Positions 35,644-45,355 are shown, counted from the first letter of the stretch. The stretch is DNA of 64,000 bases from Aromatoleum evansii (GCF_012910805.1 NZ_WTVK01000023.1:18984-82983), one strand, 5' to 3'. Made by a program: numbers and translations. Notes: generated from the sequence alone by a model not told the origin.

Positions 35644-37266
35644 ATGACTGCCCTGCTTCGCTGGTTCGACCGCAACATCCTCGAACTCGGCCGCGAGATG
35701 CGCCTGTCCTACCTGCCGCCGCTGATGGTTTATGTCGCGGCGGGGGTCTCCGGCCTCACCGGCATCGTCGGTACCTTCTTCGTCAAGGACTATCTCGGCC
35801 TGTCCGCTTCCTTCCTCGCCGCACTGGGCTTCTGGGCAGGCATCCCGTGGGCGCTGAAGATGCCCATCGGCCACCTCGTCGATCTGCTGTGGCGGCACAA
35901 GGCCGGCCTCGTGTATCTCGGCGCCTCGCTCATCACCGCCAGCCTCGTCATCATGATCGGCCTGATCGGCAACCCCGCCGCGATGCGGCAGGTGATGTCC
36001 GCCGAAGCGTGGTTCGTGCTGTCCGCGTTGCTCGCACCGGTCGGCTACGTGATGCAGGACGCCGTCGCCGACGCGATGACCGTCGAGGCCGTGCCGCGGC
36101 TCGACGAGGACGGCCATCCCTACCCGGACGAGACCGTACGCCTGATGCACACGACGATGCAGATGCTCGGCCGCGTCGCGATCATCGGCGGCACCGTGCT
36201 CGTGTCGCTGGCCAACGTCGCCATGTTCCAGGGCAGCGAAAGCCTGCCCGAAGCGGACAAGGTCGCAATCTACGTGCGCATCTACGAATACGCGCTGATC
36301 ATCCCGCTGCTGTCGGTCAGCGGCGTGCTGCTCGCGGGCATCCTCAAGCGCCGCGAAGCCCGGCGCCTTGCCCGCCTCGGGCACGACGCGGCGACAATCG
36401 ACCGTCTCGTCCACGCCCCCGAGCAGGCCACCGCGCCGAACTGGTGGATCCTCGGCGGCAGCGCCGTGTTCGTCGCGCTCACGCTTGCGGTCGGACTGTC
36501 CGGCCTCGGCTACGGACAGGAACTGATCTTCGGCGCCTCCTTCGCGATCATCGGCGTGATGATCTACCGCCTGGTGCGCGAACTGTCGGACGAGGCCCGC
36601 CGCACCCTGCTCGGCACCATCATCGTGATCTTCGTCTTCCGTGCCATGCCCGGGCCCGGCGCCGGCGCGAGCTGGTGGATGATCGACGAGCTGGGTTTCG
36701 ACCAGAGCTTCCTGTCGCGGCTGGACCTCATCACCAGCACGCTGACGCTCGCCGGCCTCTTCCTCTTCCGCCGTTTCATGGCCGAGAAGTCGATCGCGCA
36801 CATCGTGATCTTCCTGACCATGGCGAGCACCCTGCTGTCGTTGCCCATCCTCGGCATGTTCCACGGCCTGCACGAGTGGACGGCTGCCGCAACCGGCGGC
36901 ATCGTCGATGCACGCTTCATCGCCATTGCCAACACGGCTCTGGAATCGCCGCTCGGACAGGTGTCCATGGTGCCGATGCTCGCGTGGATCGCGAATTCCG
37001 CCCCGCCCCACCTCAAGGCCACCTTCTTCGCGGTGATGGCCTCGTTCACGAACCTTGCGCTGTCGGCCTCCCAGCTCGGCACCAAGTACCTCAACGAGAT
37101 CTACACGATCACCCGCGAAGTGCGCGACGTCGCGAGCGGCGCTGTCACCGTGGCGGCGAACTACGCCGAACTCGGCCACCTCCTCGCCACGGTGCTGCTG
37201 CTGGGCCTCGCCCTGCCGCTGCTGGCCATCGCCACGACGCGGCTGCTCGGGCTGCGCAGCGCATGA
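35644..37266 (+). CDS. BT1/MFS-type membrane carrier
   Basis: This 540-residue protein has about twelve transmembrane segments. The N-terminal part (YLGLSASFLAALGFWAGIPW, ALKMPIGHLVDLLW) resembles folate/biopterin (BT1) family carriers of the major facilitator superfamily. A long cytoplasmic loop lies near residues 225-265. The substrate is unknown. It is in line with lrgAB upstream and an EF-G paralogue 76 bp downstream, so it may share a transcript with them. The family call is moderately sure; 'MFS transporter' is the safe label. Confidence 0.7.
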   Translation: MTALLRWFDRNILELGREMRLSYLPPLMVYVAAGVSGLTGIVGTFFVKDYLGLSASFLAALGFWAGIPWALKMPIGHLVDLLWRHKAGLVYLGASLITASLVIMIGLIGNPAAMRQVMSAEAWFVLSALLAPVGYVMQDAVADAMTVEAVPRLDEDGHPYPDETVRLMHTTMQMLGRVAIIGGTVLVSLANVAMFQGSESLPEADKVAIYVRIYEYALIIPLLSVSGVLLAGILKRREARRLARLGHDAATIDRLVHAPEQATAPNWWILGGSAVFVALTLAVGLSGLGYGQELIFGASFAIIGVMIYRLVRELSDEARRTLLGTIIVIFVFRAMPGPGAGASWWMIDELGFDQSFLSRLDLITSTLTLAGLFLFRRFMAEKSIAHIVIFLTMASTLLSLPILGMFHGLHEWTAAATGGIVDARFIAIANTALESPLGQVSMVPMLAWIANSAPPHLKATFFAVMASFTNLALSASQLGTKYLNEIYTITREVRDVASGAVTVAANYAELGHLLATVLLLGLALPLLAIATTRLLGLRSA

Positions 37267-37342
37267 GCATAGGTGCAAAACCGTTGCGCAGCCGCGGCGA
37301 CAGGGGGAAACTGCGAGACAAAGGCCACGTGAGGACAAGTCC

Positions 37343-39394
37343 ATGACACCTGCTTCGGTTCACGACATCCGCAACCTCGCCCTGCTCGGCCACGCCGGCA
37401 GTGGCAAGACCACCCTGCTCGAAGCCCTGCTCGTCGCCTCGGGCACCATCGGCGCCGCCGGCACGATCGAGCGCGGCGATACCATCAGCGATTTCGACCC
37501 CCAGGAAAAGGCGATGGGGCATTCGCTATCGACCTCGCTCGCGCACCTCGAATGGGCCGGGCACTGGGTCAACCTCCTCGACACCCCGGGACTGCCCGAT
37601 CTCGCCGGCCGCGCCCTGTCCGCCCTCCCCGCAGTCGAAACCGCGGCGGTGCTGGTAAGCGCGCCCGCCGGCATCGAAAGCGGCACCCGCCGCATGATGG
37701 AGGCCGCACGCGACAAATGCCGCCTCATCGTCGTCTCGAAGATCGACGCGGCCACGCCGGCCTCGCTCGCCGCGCTGCTGGATGAGCTGTGCGCGACTTT
37801 CGGGCGCGAATGCCTGCCGATCAACCTGCCGTCCGCTAGTGGCGATGCGGTGATCGACTGCTTCTTCGCCCCCGACGCCAACCGCGAACCGGCCTTCTCC
37901 TCCGTCCTGGCTGCGCACGACAGCATCGTCGATCAGGTCGTCGAGCTCGACGAGGCCCTGATGGCAAGCTATCTCGAACAGGGCGAATCGCTCGACCCCG
38001 AGCAGCTCCACGCCCCCTTCGAGCAGGCCCTGCGCGAAGGCCACCTGATCCCGGTGTGCTTTGTCTCCGCCCGCACCGGCGCCGGCGTCAAGGAACTGCT
38101 CGACATCCTCGGCCGCCTCATGCCCGACCCGACCGAAGGCAATCCGCCGCGCTTCCTCAAGGGCGAAGGCTCAGCCGCACAGGAAGTCGAGGTCGCCGCC
38201 GATCCGGACCGCCACGTCATCGCGCACGTCTTCCAGGTCGCCAACGACCCCTACCGCGGCAAGCTGGGCCTGTTCCGCATCCACCAGGGGCGCATCAGCC
38301 CCAACACCCAGCTCTACATCGGCGACAGCCGCAAGCCCTTCAAGGTCTCGCACCTGCTGCGCCTGCAGGGCAAGAACCAGACGGAGACGCCTCTGGGCGT
38401 GCCCGGCGACATCTGCGCGGTCGCGCGCGTCGACGACATCCACCCGGACGCCGTGCTGCACGACTCGCACGATGAGGACAACTACCACCTCGCCCCTGCC
38501 AGCTACCCGCAGCCCGTGTTCGGACTCGCGCTGATCCCGCAGAAGCACGGCGACGAACAGAAGCTCGCCGAGGCGCTTGCGCGCCTGCTCGACGAAGACC
38601 CCTGCCTCGAGGTCGGCTTCGACCACCAGGCCCGGCAGACCGTCGTGCGCGGGCTCGGCGAGCTGCACCTGAAGATCATGCTCGAGCAGCTGCGTGCGCG
38701 CTGGAACCTGCAGTTCGACACCGCGACACCGTCCGTGCCCTACCGCGAGACGATCAACGGCACGGCCGAGGCGCGCTACCGGCACAAGAAGCAGAGCGGC
38801 GGTGCCGGCCAGTTCGGCGAAGTCGCGCTGCGCGTCGAATCGCTGCCGCGCGGCTCGGGCATCGAACTCGGCAACGAGGTCAAGGGCGGAGCGATCCCGA
38901 CCAACTTCCTGCCCGCAGTCGAGAAGGGCGTGCGTCAGGCGCTGGCCGAAGGCGCCCTAGCCGGCTTCCCGGTGCAGGACGTCCGCGTCGTGCTCACGGA
39001 CGGCAAGGCCCACGCCGTCGACTCGAACGAGGTGTCCTTCGTCACCGCCGGCCGGCACGCGACGCTCGAGGCGCTGCTCGGCGCACGTCCGGTGGTGCTG
39101 GAGCCGCTCGTCAGCGTCACGGTGAAGATCGCCGACGGCAACTTCGGCGAGGTCAGCGGCGAATTCGCGGGCCGGCGCGGCCACCTGACGACGACCGAAA
39201 GCCCCGCGAGCGGCGTCACGCTGCTCACTGCGACGCTGCCGCTGGCCGAGATGGAAGGCTTCGAGGCACGCCTGAAGGCGATCTGCGCCGGGGAAAGCGA
39301 GTTCTCGATGACCGCCACCGGCTACGAGCCAGCGCCGCAGGACGTGCAGCAACGTCTCGCCAAGGCCTGGACCGGCCACGGCAGCGGGCAGTAA
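37343..39394 (+). CDS. EF-G-like translational GTPase (EF-G2 type) with altered GTPase motifs
   Basis: The 683-residue protein has the five-domain EF-G layout: GTPase domain (1-265), domain II with VFQVANDPYRGKLGLFRI, and domains III-V from KQSGGAGQFGEV to GYEPAPQDVQ. P-loop GHAGSGKTT replaces the usual GHVDHGKTT. The G3 motif reads DTPGLPD near residue 80, so the catalytic His of DTPGH is Leu, and G4 is SKID instead of NKxD. It is therefore a paralogue, not the main elongation factor, probably with slow or altered hydrolysis. The start is supported by GAGGA at good spacing. An orphan symporter small subunit follows 18 bp later. Confidence 0.85.
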   Translation: MTPASVHDIRNLALLGHAGSGKTTLLEALLVASGTIGAAGTIERGDTISDFDPQEKAMGHSLSTSLAHLEWAGHWVNLLDTPGLPDLAGRALSALPAVETAAVLVSAPAGIESGTRRMMEAARDKCRLIVVSKIDAATPASLAALLDELCATFGRECLPINLPSASGDAVIDCFFAPDANREPAFSSVLAAHDSIVDQVVELDEALMASYLEQGESLDPEQLHAPFEQALREGHLIPVCFVSARTGAGVKELLDILGRLMPDPTEGNPPRFLKGEGSAAQEVEVAADPDRHVIAHVFQVANDPYRGKLGLFRIHQGRISPNTQLYIGDSRKPFKVSHLLRLQGKNQTETPLGVPGDICAVARVDDIHPDAVLHDSHDEDNYHLAPASYPQPVFGLALIPQKHGDEQKLAEALARLLDEDPCLEVGFDHQARQTVVRGLGELHLKIMLEQLRARWNLQFDTATPSVPYRETINGTAEARYRHKKQSGGAGQFGEVALRVESLPRGSGIELGNEVKGGAIPTNFLPAVEKGVRQALAEGALAGFPVQDVRVVLTDGKAHAVDSNEVSFVTAGRHATLEALLGARPVVLEPLVSVTVKIADGNFGEVSGEFAGRRGHLTTTESPASGVTLLTATLPLAEMEGFEARLKAICAGESEFSMTATGYEPAPQDVQQRLAKAWTGHGSGQ

Positions 39395-39412
39395 GGCTGC
39401 CGGAGAATCACG

Positions 39413-39673
39413 ATGAAGCTCACCGAACAGCACCGGGTTTACTGGCGCAGCAACTTGTTGCTGACCTTCTCGTTGCTGTCGGTGTGGTTTCTCGTGAGCT
39501 TCGTCGCCGGCTACTATGCCGACGAACTCAACCGCTTCACGTTCATGAGCTTCCCGCTCGGCTTCTACATCTTCGCCCAGGGCTCGCAGATCACCTTTGT
39601 CATCCTGATCGGGATCTACGTGCTGGCGATGAACCATCTGGACCGCAAGTACCAGATCGGCGAGAAGCGCTGA
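39413..39673 (+). CDS. DUF4212 protein, symporter small subunit without an adjacent large subunit
   Basis: The 86-residue protein has two transmembrane helices (about 15-35 and 50-72) and the DUF4212 pattern HRVYWRSNLLLTFSLL, FMSFPLGFYIFAQGSQI and MNHLDRKYQIGEK. DUF4212 proteins are normally encoded directly before a sodium:solute symporter of the VC_2705 subfamily. Here the next symporter gene is on the other strand and has its own DUF4212 partner (42036-42290). This copy lies 18 bp behind the EF-G paralogue and may be orphaned. Confidence 0.85.
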   Translation: MKLTEQHRVYWRSNLLLTFSLLSVWFLVSFVAGYYADELNRFTFMSFPLGFYIFAQGSQITFVILIGIYVLAMNHLDRKYQIGEKR

Positions 39674-39676
39674 TCC

Positions 39677-39706
39677 GCATCGCGGCCCGGTGCGACCGGG
39701 CGATGC
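39677..39706. terminator. Hairpin in the convergent gap after the orphan DUF4212 gene
   Basis: Nested arms GCATCG/CGATGC and CCCGGT/ACCGGG form a strong stem right after the stop codon, between convergent genes. There is no T-tract, so a terminator role is only likely, not clear. Confidence 0.4.
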
Positions 39707-39709
39707 CCC

Positions 39710-40087
39710 TCAGTCGGCCGCGGCCGGCGCCGCCTCACCTTTCTTCCGGAGAGCGAAAGGGTGGGCATGGCGACTCAGGATGAAATCTGCCAGGAACTTG
39801 CACCAGATCGTGCCGCCGGCGAGGGCGCTCCAGGTCTCGTAAGGCAGGATCCCGGCCAGCACACCGAAGATCACATAGGCCACCACGCCGCCACCGAGCA
39901 GATTGATAACCGCCGTATACGGCGCGAATTTCTGCGGGTCTGCGGGCGGCTGGCCGCGCTTGAGCGCGACTTCTGAGAAGTCCCGCCGGAAGATGATGCG
40001 CCACGCCCGCCGCAGCCAGTAGAAGGCAATCGGAAATAAGGCGAGGAAGAGAATCCAGTTGAGGGCGATGCCGACGTCGAAAGCCAT
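39710..40087 (-). CDS. Small integral membrane protein of unknown function
   Basis: This 125-residue protein has an N-terminal transmembrane helix (about residues 8-28) and two more near 58-82 and 88-106, with a basic, proline-containing loop between (LKRGQPPADPQKFAPYTAV). I do not recognise the family. It lies downstream of the symporter gene on the same strand, separated by a 126-bp gap containing a long hairpin, so it may be transcribed with the symporter. It ends in an Ala/Lys-rich tail. Confidence 0.6.
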   Translation of the reverse strand: MAFDVGIALNWILFLALFPIAFYWLRRAWRIIFRRDFSEVALKRGQPPADPQKFAPYTAVINLLGGGVVAYVIFGVLAGILPYETWSALAGGTIWCKFLADFILSRHAHPFALRKKGEAAPAAAD

Positions 40088-40154
40088 GTGACGCTCCTGA
40101 CTCTTGCGGCGCCGCGCGCCGCGGGGAAAACCGCCCCGACCGCGGGCCGGGGCT

Positions 40155-40187
40155 GCGGTGCCGCTCCCCGGCCGGGGGCGGCACCGC
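40155..40187. repeat. Perfect 10-bp inverted repeat hairpin
   Basis: GCGGTGCCGC (40155-40164) pairs with GCGGCACCGC (40178-40187), with an additional GC-rich inner stem. It lies between the symporter stop and the small membrane protein start on the minus strand. It could attenuate transcription or protect the upstream mRNA; no T-tract follows. Confidence 0.5.
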
Positions 40188-40213
40188 GATGGTGCTTCTG
40201 CTTCAGTCAGCGA

Positions 40214-42025
40214 TCAATGCGCATGGGCGCCATCGACCGCCTTGGCTCCGCGCGGCACACGCACGCTCTCCACCAGATGCTGGATGTGCTCCGGCGGCTC
40301 CTGCGTGAGCTTGTCGACCACGAAGGCGACCCCGAAGTTGACCAGCGCGCCGATCGCACCGAAGGCTTCCGGCGTGATTCCAAAGAAGCTGTTGGCGCCC
40401 CCGATCAGATCGAGGAACTCGGTGCCCTTGATGAAGAAGATGCCCTTGTGTGCGAACACGTAGAACAAGGTCACGAAAAGGCCCGCCAGCATGCCGGCCA
40501 CAGCGCCCTCCTTGTTCATCTTCTTGCTGAAGATGCCCATCATGATCGCCGGGAAGAGCGAACTGGCCGCGATACCGAAGGCCAGCGCCACCGTACCGGC
40601 CGCGAATCCGGGAGGATTCAGGCCGAGCCAGCCGGAGATCACGATCGCGACCGCCATGGCGATCTTGCCGGCCATCAGCTCGCCCTTCTCGCTGATGTCC
40701 GGCATGAACACGCCCTTGATCAGGTCATGCGACACCGCGGCGGAGATCGCCATCAGCAGACCGGCAGCGGTCGACAGCGCGGCAGCCAGACCGCCCGCGG
40801 CCACCAGCGCGATCACCCAGTTGGGCAGCAGCGCGATTTCCGGGTTGGCCAGCACGATGATGTCGGCATTGACCGTCAGCTCGTTGCCCTTCCAGCCAGC
40901 CTGTTCGGCCTTGGCCTTGGCGTCGGCATTCTTGGTCGCATCGTTGTAGTACTGGATGCGGCCGTCGCCGTTCTTGTCCTCGAACTTCAGCAGACCGGTC
41001 TTCTCCCAGCGCTTCATCCAGTCCGGACGCTCGTCGGCCTTGATGCTGGCCTCGGGCGCGTACAGGTCGCCGCCCTTCATCACCGCGGCATTCACGGTCG
41101 AATGCAGGTTCAGCTTGGCCATTGCCGCGACGGCCGGGGCAGTCGTGTACAGGATGGCGATGAACACCAGCGCCCAGCCGGCCGAGGTGCGTGCATCGGC
41201 CACCTTCGGCACGGTGAAGAAGCGCATGATGACGTGCGGCAGGCCCGCCGTGCCGATCATCAGTGACATCGTGTAGACGAACATATTGAGCGTGCTGCCC
41301 GCGGTCGTCGTCGTGTACTTGCCGAACCCGAGGTCGGTCACCACCTGGTCGAGCGTGGTGAGCAGCGACACGTTGCTGCCGCTCATGTCCGAGCCCAGGC
41401 CGAGCTGCGGAATCGGGTTGCCGGTCAGTTGCAGCGAGATGAAGATCGCCGGGATGGTGTAGGCGAAGATCAGCACGATGTACTGGGCCACCTGCGTGTA
41501 GGTAATGCCCTTCATGCCGCCGAACACCGCGTACATGAACACGATGCCCATACCTACGTAGATCCCTGTTTCGCTCGACACTCCGAGGAAGCGCGAGAAC
41601 GCGACGCCCACACCCGTCATCTGGCCGATGATGTAGGTGATCGACGCGGTCAGCAGGCAGATCACGGCCACGGTCGAGGCGGTCTTCGAGTAGAAGCGGT
41701 CGCCGATGAACTGGGGCACGGTGAACTTGCCGAACTTCCGGAGGTAGGGAGCCAGCAGGCACGCCAGCAGGACGTAGCCACCGGTCCATCCCATCAGGAA
41801 CAGGCCGCCGCCGTAGCCCATGTTGGCGATGAGGCCGGCCATCGAGATGAACGAGGCCGCCGACATCCAGTCGGCCGCCGTCGCCATGCCGTTCATGACC
41901 GGGGGCACACCGCCGCCGGCGACGTAGAACTCGGACGTTGAACCCGCCCGTGCCCAGATGGCGATGCCTATGTACAGGGCGAAACTCAGCCCGACGACGA
42001 TGTAGATTGTGGTTTGCAGATCCAT
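40214..42025 (-). CDS. Sodium:solute symporter, VC_2705 subfamily (acetate/cation symporter-like)
   Basis: The 603-residue protein has about thirteen transmembrane helices and SSS-family signatures (VPQFIGDRFYSKTASTVAVI, GGMKGITYTQVAQYIVL, AAGLLMAISAAVSHDLIKGV). A hydrophilic insert of about 80 residues (residues about 305-385) is typical of the VC_2705 subgroup. Substrates in this group are short-chain carboxylates such as acetate or pyruvate in the few studied cases. It is encoded 10 bp after its DUF4212 small subunit on the minus strand. Confidence 0.88.
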   Translation of the reverse strand: MDLQTTIYIVVGLSFALYIGIAIWARAGSTSEFYVAGGGVPPVMNGMATAADWMSAASFISMAGLIANMGYGGGLFLMGWTGGYVLLACLLAPYLRKFGKFTVPQFIGDRFYSKTASTVAVICLLTASITYIIGQMTGVGVAFSRFLGVSSETGIYVGMGIVFMYAVFGGMKGITYTQVAQYIVLIFAYTIPAIFISLQLTGNPIPQLGLGSDMSGSNVSLLTTLDQVVTDLGFGKYTTTTAGSTLNMFVYTMSLMIGTAGLPHVIMRFFTVPKVADARTSAGWALVFIAILYTTAPAVAAMAKLNLHSTVNAAVMKGGDLYAPEASIKADERPDWMKRWEKTGLLKFEDKNGDGRIQYYNDATKNADAKAKAEQAGWKGNELTVNADIIVLANPEIALLPNWVIALVAAGGLAAALSTAAGLLMAISAAVSHDLIKGVFMPDISEKGELMAGKIAMAVAIVISGWLGLNPPGFAAGTVALAFGIAASSLFPAIMMGIFSKKMNKEGAVAGMLAGLFVTLFYVFAHKGIFFIKGTEFLDLIGGANSFFGITPEAFGAIGALVNFGVAFVVDKLTQEPPEHIQHLVESVRVPRGAKAVDGAHAH

Positions 42026-42035
42026 GTCGCGGCCC

Positions 42036-42290
42036 TCAGTCTTCGTGAACGTCGAATTGACGATCGATGTCGCCCATCTTCTTCGCGTAGTAGAAGATCA
42101 ACGCGATGAAGACGTAGATCGAACCCTGATGCGCGAACCAGAATCCCAGCGGATAACCGCCGAGGGAGATGCTGTTCAGCGCTGGCGCAAAGAGGATGCC
42201 CGCCCCGAACGAGATCACGAACCAGATCACCAGAACCTTGACGAGCAACCCGAGGGTCGCACGCCAATACGCTGCACTTGTGTCGTCCAT
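42036..42290 (-). CDS. DUF4212 symporter small subunit
   Basis: The 84-residue two-helix membrane protein (MDDTSAAYWRATLGLLVKVL) is paired with the symporter gene 10 bp downstream. Two tandem ATGs occur (42293 and 42290). The second is preferred because the AGGAG site then has a 5-base spacing rather than two. It is homologous to the orphan copy at 39413-39673, sharing the PLGFWFAHQGS/PLGFYIFAQGS segment. Confidence 0.85.
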   Translation of the reverse strand: MDDTSAAYWRATLGLLVKVLVIWFVISFGAGILFAPALNSISLGGYPLGFWFAHQGSIYVFIALIFYYAKKMGDIDRQFDVHED

Positions 42291-42446
42291 CATGTCTCCT
42301 CTTATAGTTTCCGCCTTGTGTGACACCCGGCCGGAGATGCTCGACCGACAAGGCCGCATCGGGATTGTTGAAACACTCCCTTACTGTTCGCTTACAAAGC
42401 TTAAAATTTTTAAATGCACCCATTTGCAGAAATGCGGACTGCACCG

Positions 42447-42698
42447 ATCGGGATAGGGGCGGTCAGGTCACCTGACCGTTCCCCTCCCACACCACCCGGC
42501 ATGCGGGTCCGCACCGGGCGGCAGTCTAAAACTGGTTACGACCACGCGTGATCAACAGGAAAGGATTGAGATGTCCGCATGATCAACAGCGGATTCGGCC
42601 TGCGGCCGGTCTGCAAGGAAGAGGTTGACGGGAAGTCCCTTGGGGATCAACTTACGGCCGGACTTGCACCCGTAGGAGTGCGCCCATGCTGGGCGCAC
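42447..42698 (-). mobile_element. Relic of a group IIC-like intron: both ends present, interior deleted
   Basis: On the minus strand the element starts with GTGCGCCCAGCATGGGCGCA, a typical 5' end (GUGYG plus the first domain I stem), followed by GGGTGCAAGTC. It ends with a domain V-like hairpin (GCCCGGTGCGG, then ACCCGCATGCCGGGTGG), a domain VI-like hairpin (GGTCAGGTGACCTGACC) and CCTATCCCGAT, an AY 3' terminus. Only 252 bp remain of the roughly 1.9 kb expected, so the reverse transcriptase and most of domain I are gone. The 5' end lies three bases after the T-tract of the acnB terminator, the preferred target site of class C introns. Confidence 0.72.
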
Positions 42699-42701
42699 AT
42701 G

Positions 42702-42737
42702 AAAAAGCCCCGCGCCGGTTTCCCGGCGCGGGGCTTT
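42702..42737 (-). terminator. Rho-independent terminator of acnB
   Basis: The 12-bp stem GCCCCGCGCCGG/CCGGCGCGGGGC with loop GAAA (minus strand) is followed by TTTTTC. It lies 21 bp past the acnB stop and immediately before the intron relic. Confidence 0.9.
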
Positions 42738-42757
42738 GTGCCTGCGGCGACAGTCGC

Positions 42758-45355
42758 TTAGATCGTGACGGTGTCGGCGACCGAGCTGAACTCTTCGATC
42801 TGGTCGAAGTTCATGTAGCGATACACGTCGGCAGCCTTCGCATTGACGGCCTGCACCTGCTCCATGTATTCGGCGACGCTCGGGATCTTGCCCATCAGCG
42901 CGCACACTGCGGCGAGTTCCGCGGAACCGAGGTACACACGGGTGTCGATGCCGAGGCGGTTCGGGAAGTTGCGCGTCGAGGTCGACATCGCCGTCGAGCC
43001 CTTGCGGATCTGCGCCTGGTTGCCCATGCACAGCGAGCAGCCCGGCATTTCCATGCGCGCGCCCGACTTGCCCAGCACCGAGTAGTAGCCTTCCTCGTTC
43101 AGGATCATCGCGTCCATCTTGGTCGGCGGGGCGATCCACAGACGGGTCGGGATGTCCGACTTGCCTTCGAGGACCTTGCCGGCGGCGCGGAAGTGGCCGA
43201 TGTTGGTCATGCACGAGCCGATGAAGACTTCGTCGATCTTGTCGCCGGCGACTTCGGACAGCAGCTTCACGTCGTCCGGGTCGTTCGGGCAGGCGACGAT
43301 CGGCTCCTTGACGTCCGCGAGATCGATCTCGATCACGGCGGCGTACTGGGCGTCGGCGTCGGCCTTGAGCAGCTCGGGCTTGGCGATCCAGGCCTCCATG
43401 GCCTTGATGCGGCGGCCCAGGGTGCGCTTGTCTTCGTAGCCGTTGGCGATCATCCACTTCATGAGCGTGATGTTCGAGCGCATGTACTCGATGATCGGTT
43501 CCTTGTTCAGCTGGATCGCGCAGGCGGCAGCGGAACGCTCGGCGGCGGCGTCGGACAGTTCGAAGGCCTGTTCGACCTTCAGGTCCGGCAGACCTTCGAT
43601 CTCGAGGATGCGGCCCGAGAAGACGTTCTTCTTGCCCTTCTTCTCGACGGTCAGCAGGCCCTGCTTGATCGCGTAGTAGGGGATCGCGTTGACCAGGTCA
43701 CGCAGCGTGACGCCGTTCTGCAGCTTGCCCTTGAAGCGCACAAGCACCGATTCCGGCATGTCGAGCGGCATCACGCCGGTCGCCGCGGCGAAGGCCACGA
43801 GGCCCGAGCCTGCCGGGAAGGAGATGCCGATGGGGAAACGGGTGTGCGAGTCGCCGCCGGTGCCGACGGTATCCGGCAGCAGCAGGCGGTTCAGCCACGA
43901 GTGGATCACGCCGTCGCCCGGACGCAGCGCAACGCCGCCACGGGTCGAGATGAAGGACGGCAGCTCGCGGTGCATACGCACGTCGACCAGCTTCGGGTAG
44001 GCGGCGGTGTGGCAGAAGGACTGCATCACCATGTCGGCGGAGAAGCCGAGGCAGGCGAGATCCTTGAGCTCGTCGCGGGTCATCGGGCCGGTGGTGTCCT
44101 GCGAGCCGACGGTGGTCATTTTCGGTTCGCAGTAGGTGCCCGGCAGGATGCCCTTGCCTTCCGGCAGACCGCAGGCGCGGCCGACCATCTTCTGCGCGAG
44201 CGAGTAGCCCTTGCCCGGATCGTTCGGCTGCGCCGGCAGGCGGAACAGCGTCGACACGGGCAGGCCCAGCGCCTCACGCGCCTTGGTCGTCAGGCCGCGG
44301 CCGACGATCAGCGGGATGCGGCCACCGGCGCGCACTTCGTCGAGGATCACGGGGGTCTTGAGCTGCGATTCGGCGATCACGGCGCCGTTCTTGAGCGCGG
44401 TGACCTTGGCGGTCGCGGAGTCGATCTTGAGCTCGATCTCGTCGCCCATGTCCATCTGGCCGACGTCGAGTTCGATCGGCAGCGCGCCGGCATCTTCCAT
44501 GGTGTTGAAGAAGATCGGGGCGATCTTGGAGCCGATGCACACGCCACCAAAGCGCTTATTCGGGACGAAGGGGATGTCCTCGCCGGTGAACCACAGCACG
44601 GAGTTGGTGGCGGACTTGCGCGAGGAACCGGTGCCGACGACGTCGCCGACGTAGGCGATCAGGTTGCCCTTCTTCGCGAGCGCTTCGAGCTGCTTGACGG
44701 GGCCGCGGGCGCCCGGCTCGTCGGCCTCGATGCCGGGGCGGGGGTTCTTCAGCATCGCCAGCGCGTGCAGCGGGATGTCGGGGCGCGACCAGGCGTCCGG
44801 CGCGGGCGACAGGTCGTCGGTGTTGGTCTCGCCGGTGACCTTGAACACGGTCAGCTTCTGCGAGGCGGGGACTTCCGGACGCGAGGTGAACCACTCGGCG
44901 TCGGCCCAGCTCTGCATCACGGCCTTGGCGTTCGCATTGCCGGCCTTAGCCAGTTCGGCGACGTCGTGGAAGTAATCGAACACCAGCAGGGTCTTCTTGA
45001 GGCCTTCGGCAGCCACGGCACCCACGGCAGCGTCGGCCAGCAGGTCGATCAGGGGCTTGACGTTGTAGCCGCCCAGCATCGTGCCGAGGAGCTCCGTCGC
45101 CTTCTCGCGCGAGATCAGCGCACAGGCTTCCTCGCCCTTGGCGACCTTGGCGAGGAACTCGGCCTTGACCTTGGCGGCGTCGTCCACGCCGGCGGGGACG
45201 CGATAGGTGATCAGTTCGACGAGGAAGGCTTCCTCGCCCTTCGGCGGGTTCTTCAGCAGGGCAACCAGATCCTGCGTCTGCTGCTTGGACAGCGGCAGGG
45301 CCGGGATGCCGAGGGCGGCACGCTCGGCGACGTGGGCACGGTAGGCTTCAAGCAC
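42758..45355 (-). CDS. acnB: Bifunctional aconitate hydratase 2 / 2-methylisocitrate dehydratase
   Basis: The 865-residue protein has the same length as E. coli AcnB and starts at a GTG ([20 protein letters not shown]). HEAT-like and swivelling domains come first, and the Fe-S cysteines appear near the C-terminus in [12 protein letters not shown] and [12 protein letters not shown]. It interconverts citrate and isocitrate in the TCA cycle and can act in the methylcitrate pathway. It is divergent from acnA across a 327-bp region with a palindromic site, and has its own strong terminator. Confidence 0.97.
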   Translation of the reverse strand: MLEAYRAHVAERAALGIPALPLSKQQTQDLVALLKNPPKGEEAFLVELITYRVPAGVDDAAKVKAEFLAKVAKGEEACALISREKATELLGTMLGGYNVKPLIDLLADAAVGAVAAEGLKKTLLVFDYFHDVAELAKAGNANAKAVMQSWADAEWFTSRPEVPASQKLTVFKVTGETNTDDLSPAPDAWSRPDIPLHALAMLKNPRPGIEADEPGARGPVKQLEALAKKGNLIAYVGDVVGTGSSRKSATNSVLWFTGEDIPFVPNKRFGGVCIGSKIAPIFFNTMEDAGALPIELDVGQMDMGDEIELKIDSATAKVTALKNGAVIAESQLKTPVILDEVRAGGRIPLIVGRGLTTKAREALGLPVSTLFRLPAQPNDPGKGYSLAQKMVGRACGLPEGKGILPGTYCEPKMTTVGSQDTTGPMTRDELKDLACLGFSADMVMQSFCHTAAYPKLVDVRMHRELPSFISTRGGVALRPGDGVIHSWLNRLLLPDTVGTGGDSHTRFPIGISFPAGSGLVAFAAATGVMPLDMPESVLVRFKGKLQNGVTLRDLVNAIPYYAIKQGLLTVEKKGKKNVFSGRILEIEGLPDLKVEQAFELSDAAAERSAAACAIQLNKEPIIEYMRSNITLMKWMIANGYEDKRTLGRRIKAMEAWIAKPELLKADADAQYAAVIEIDLADVKEPIVACPNDPDDVKLLSEVAGDKIDEVFIGSCMTNIGHFRAAGKVLEGKSDIPTRLWIAPPTKMDAMILNEEGYYSVLGKSGARMEMPGCSLCMGNQAQIRKGSTAMSTSTRNFPNRLGIDTRVYLGSAELAAVCALMGKIPSVAEYMEQVQAVNAKAADVYRYMNFDQIEEFSSVADTVTI

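Noticed and set aside
34462..37344. 960-codon minus-strand open frame opposite lrgAB and the BT1-type carrier
   Set aside because: It is a His/Asp/Arg/Gly-rich antisense shadow of three convincing membrane-protein genes.
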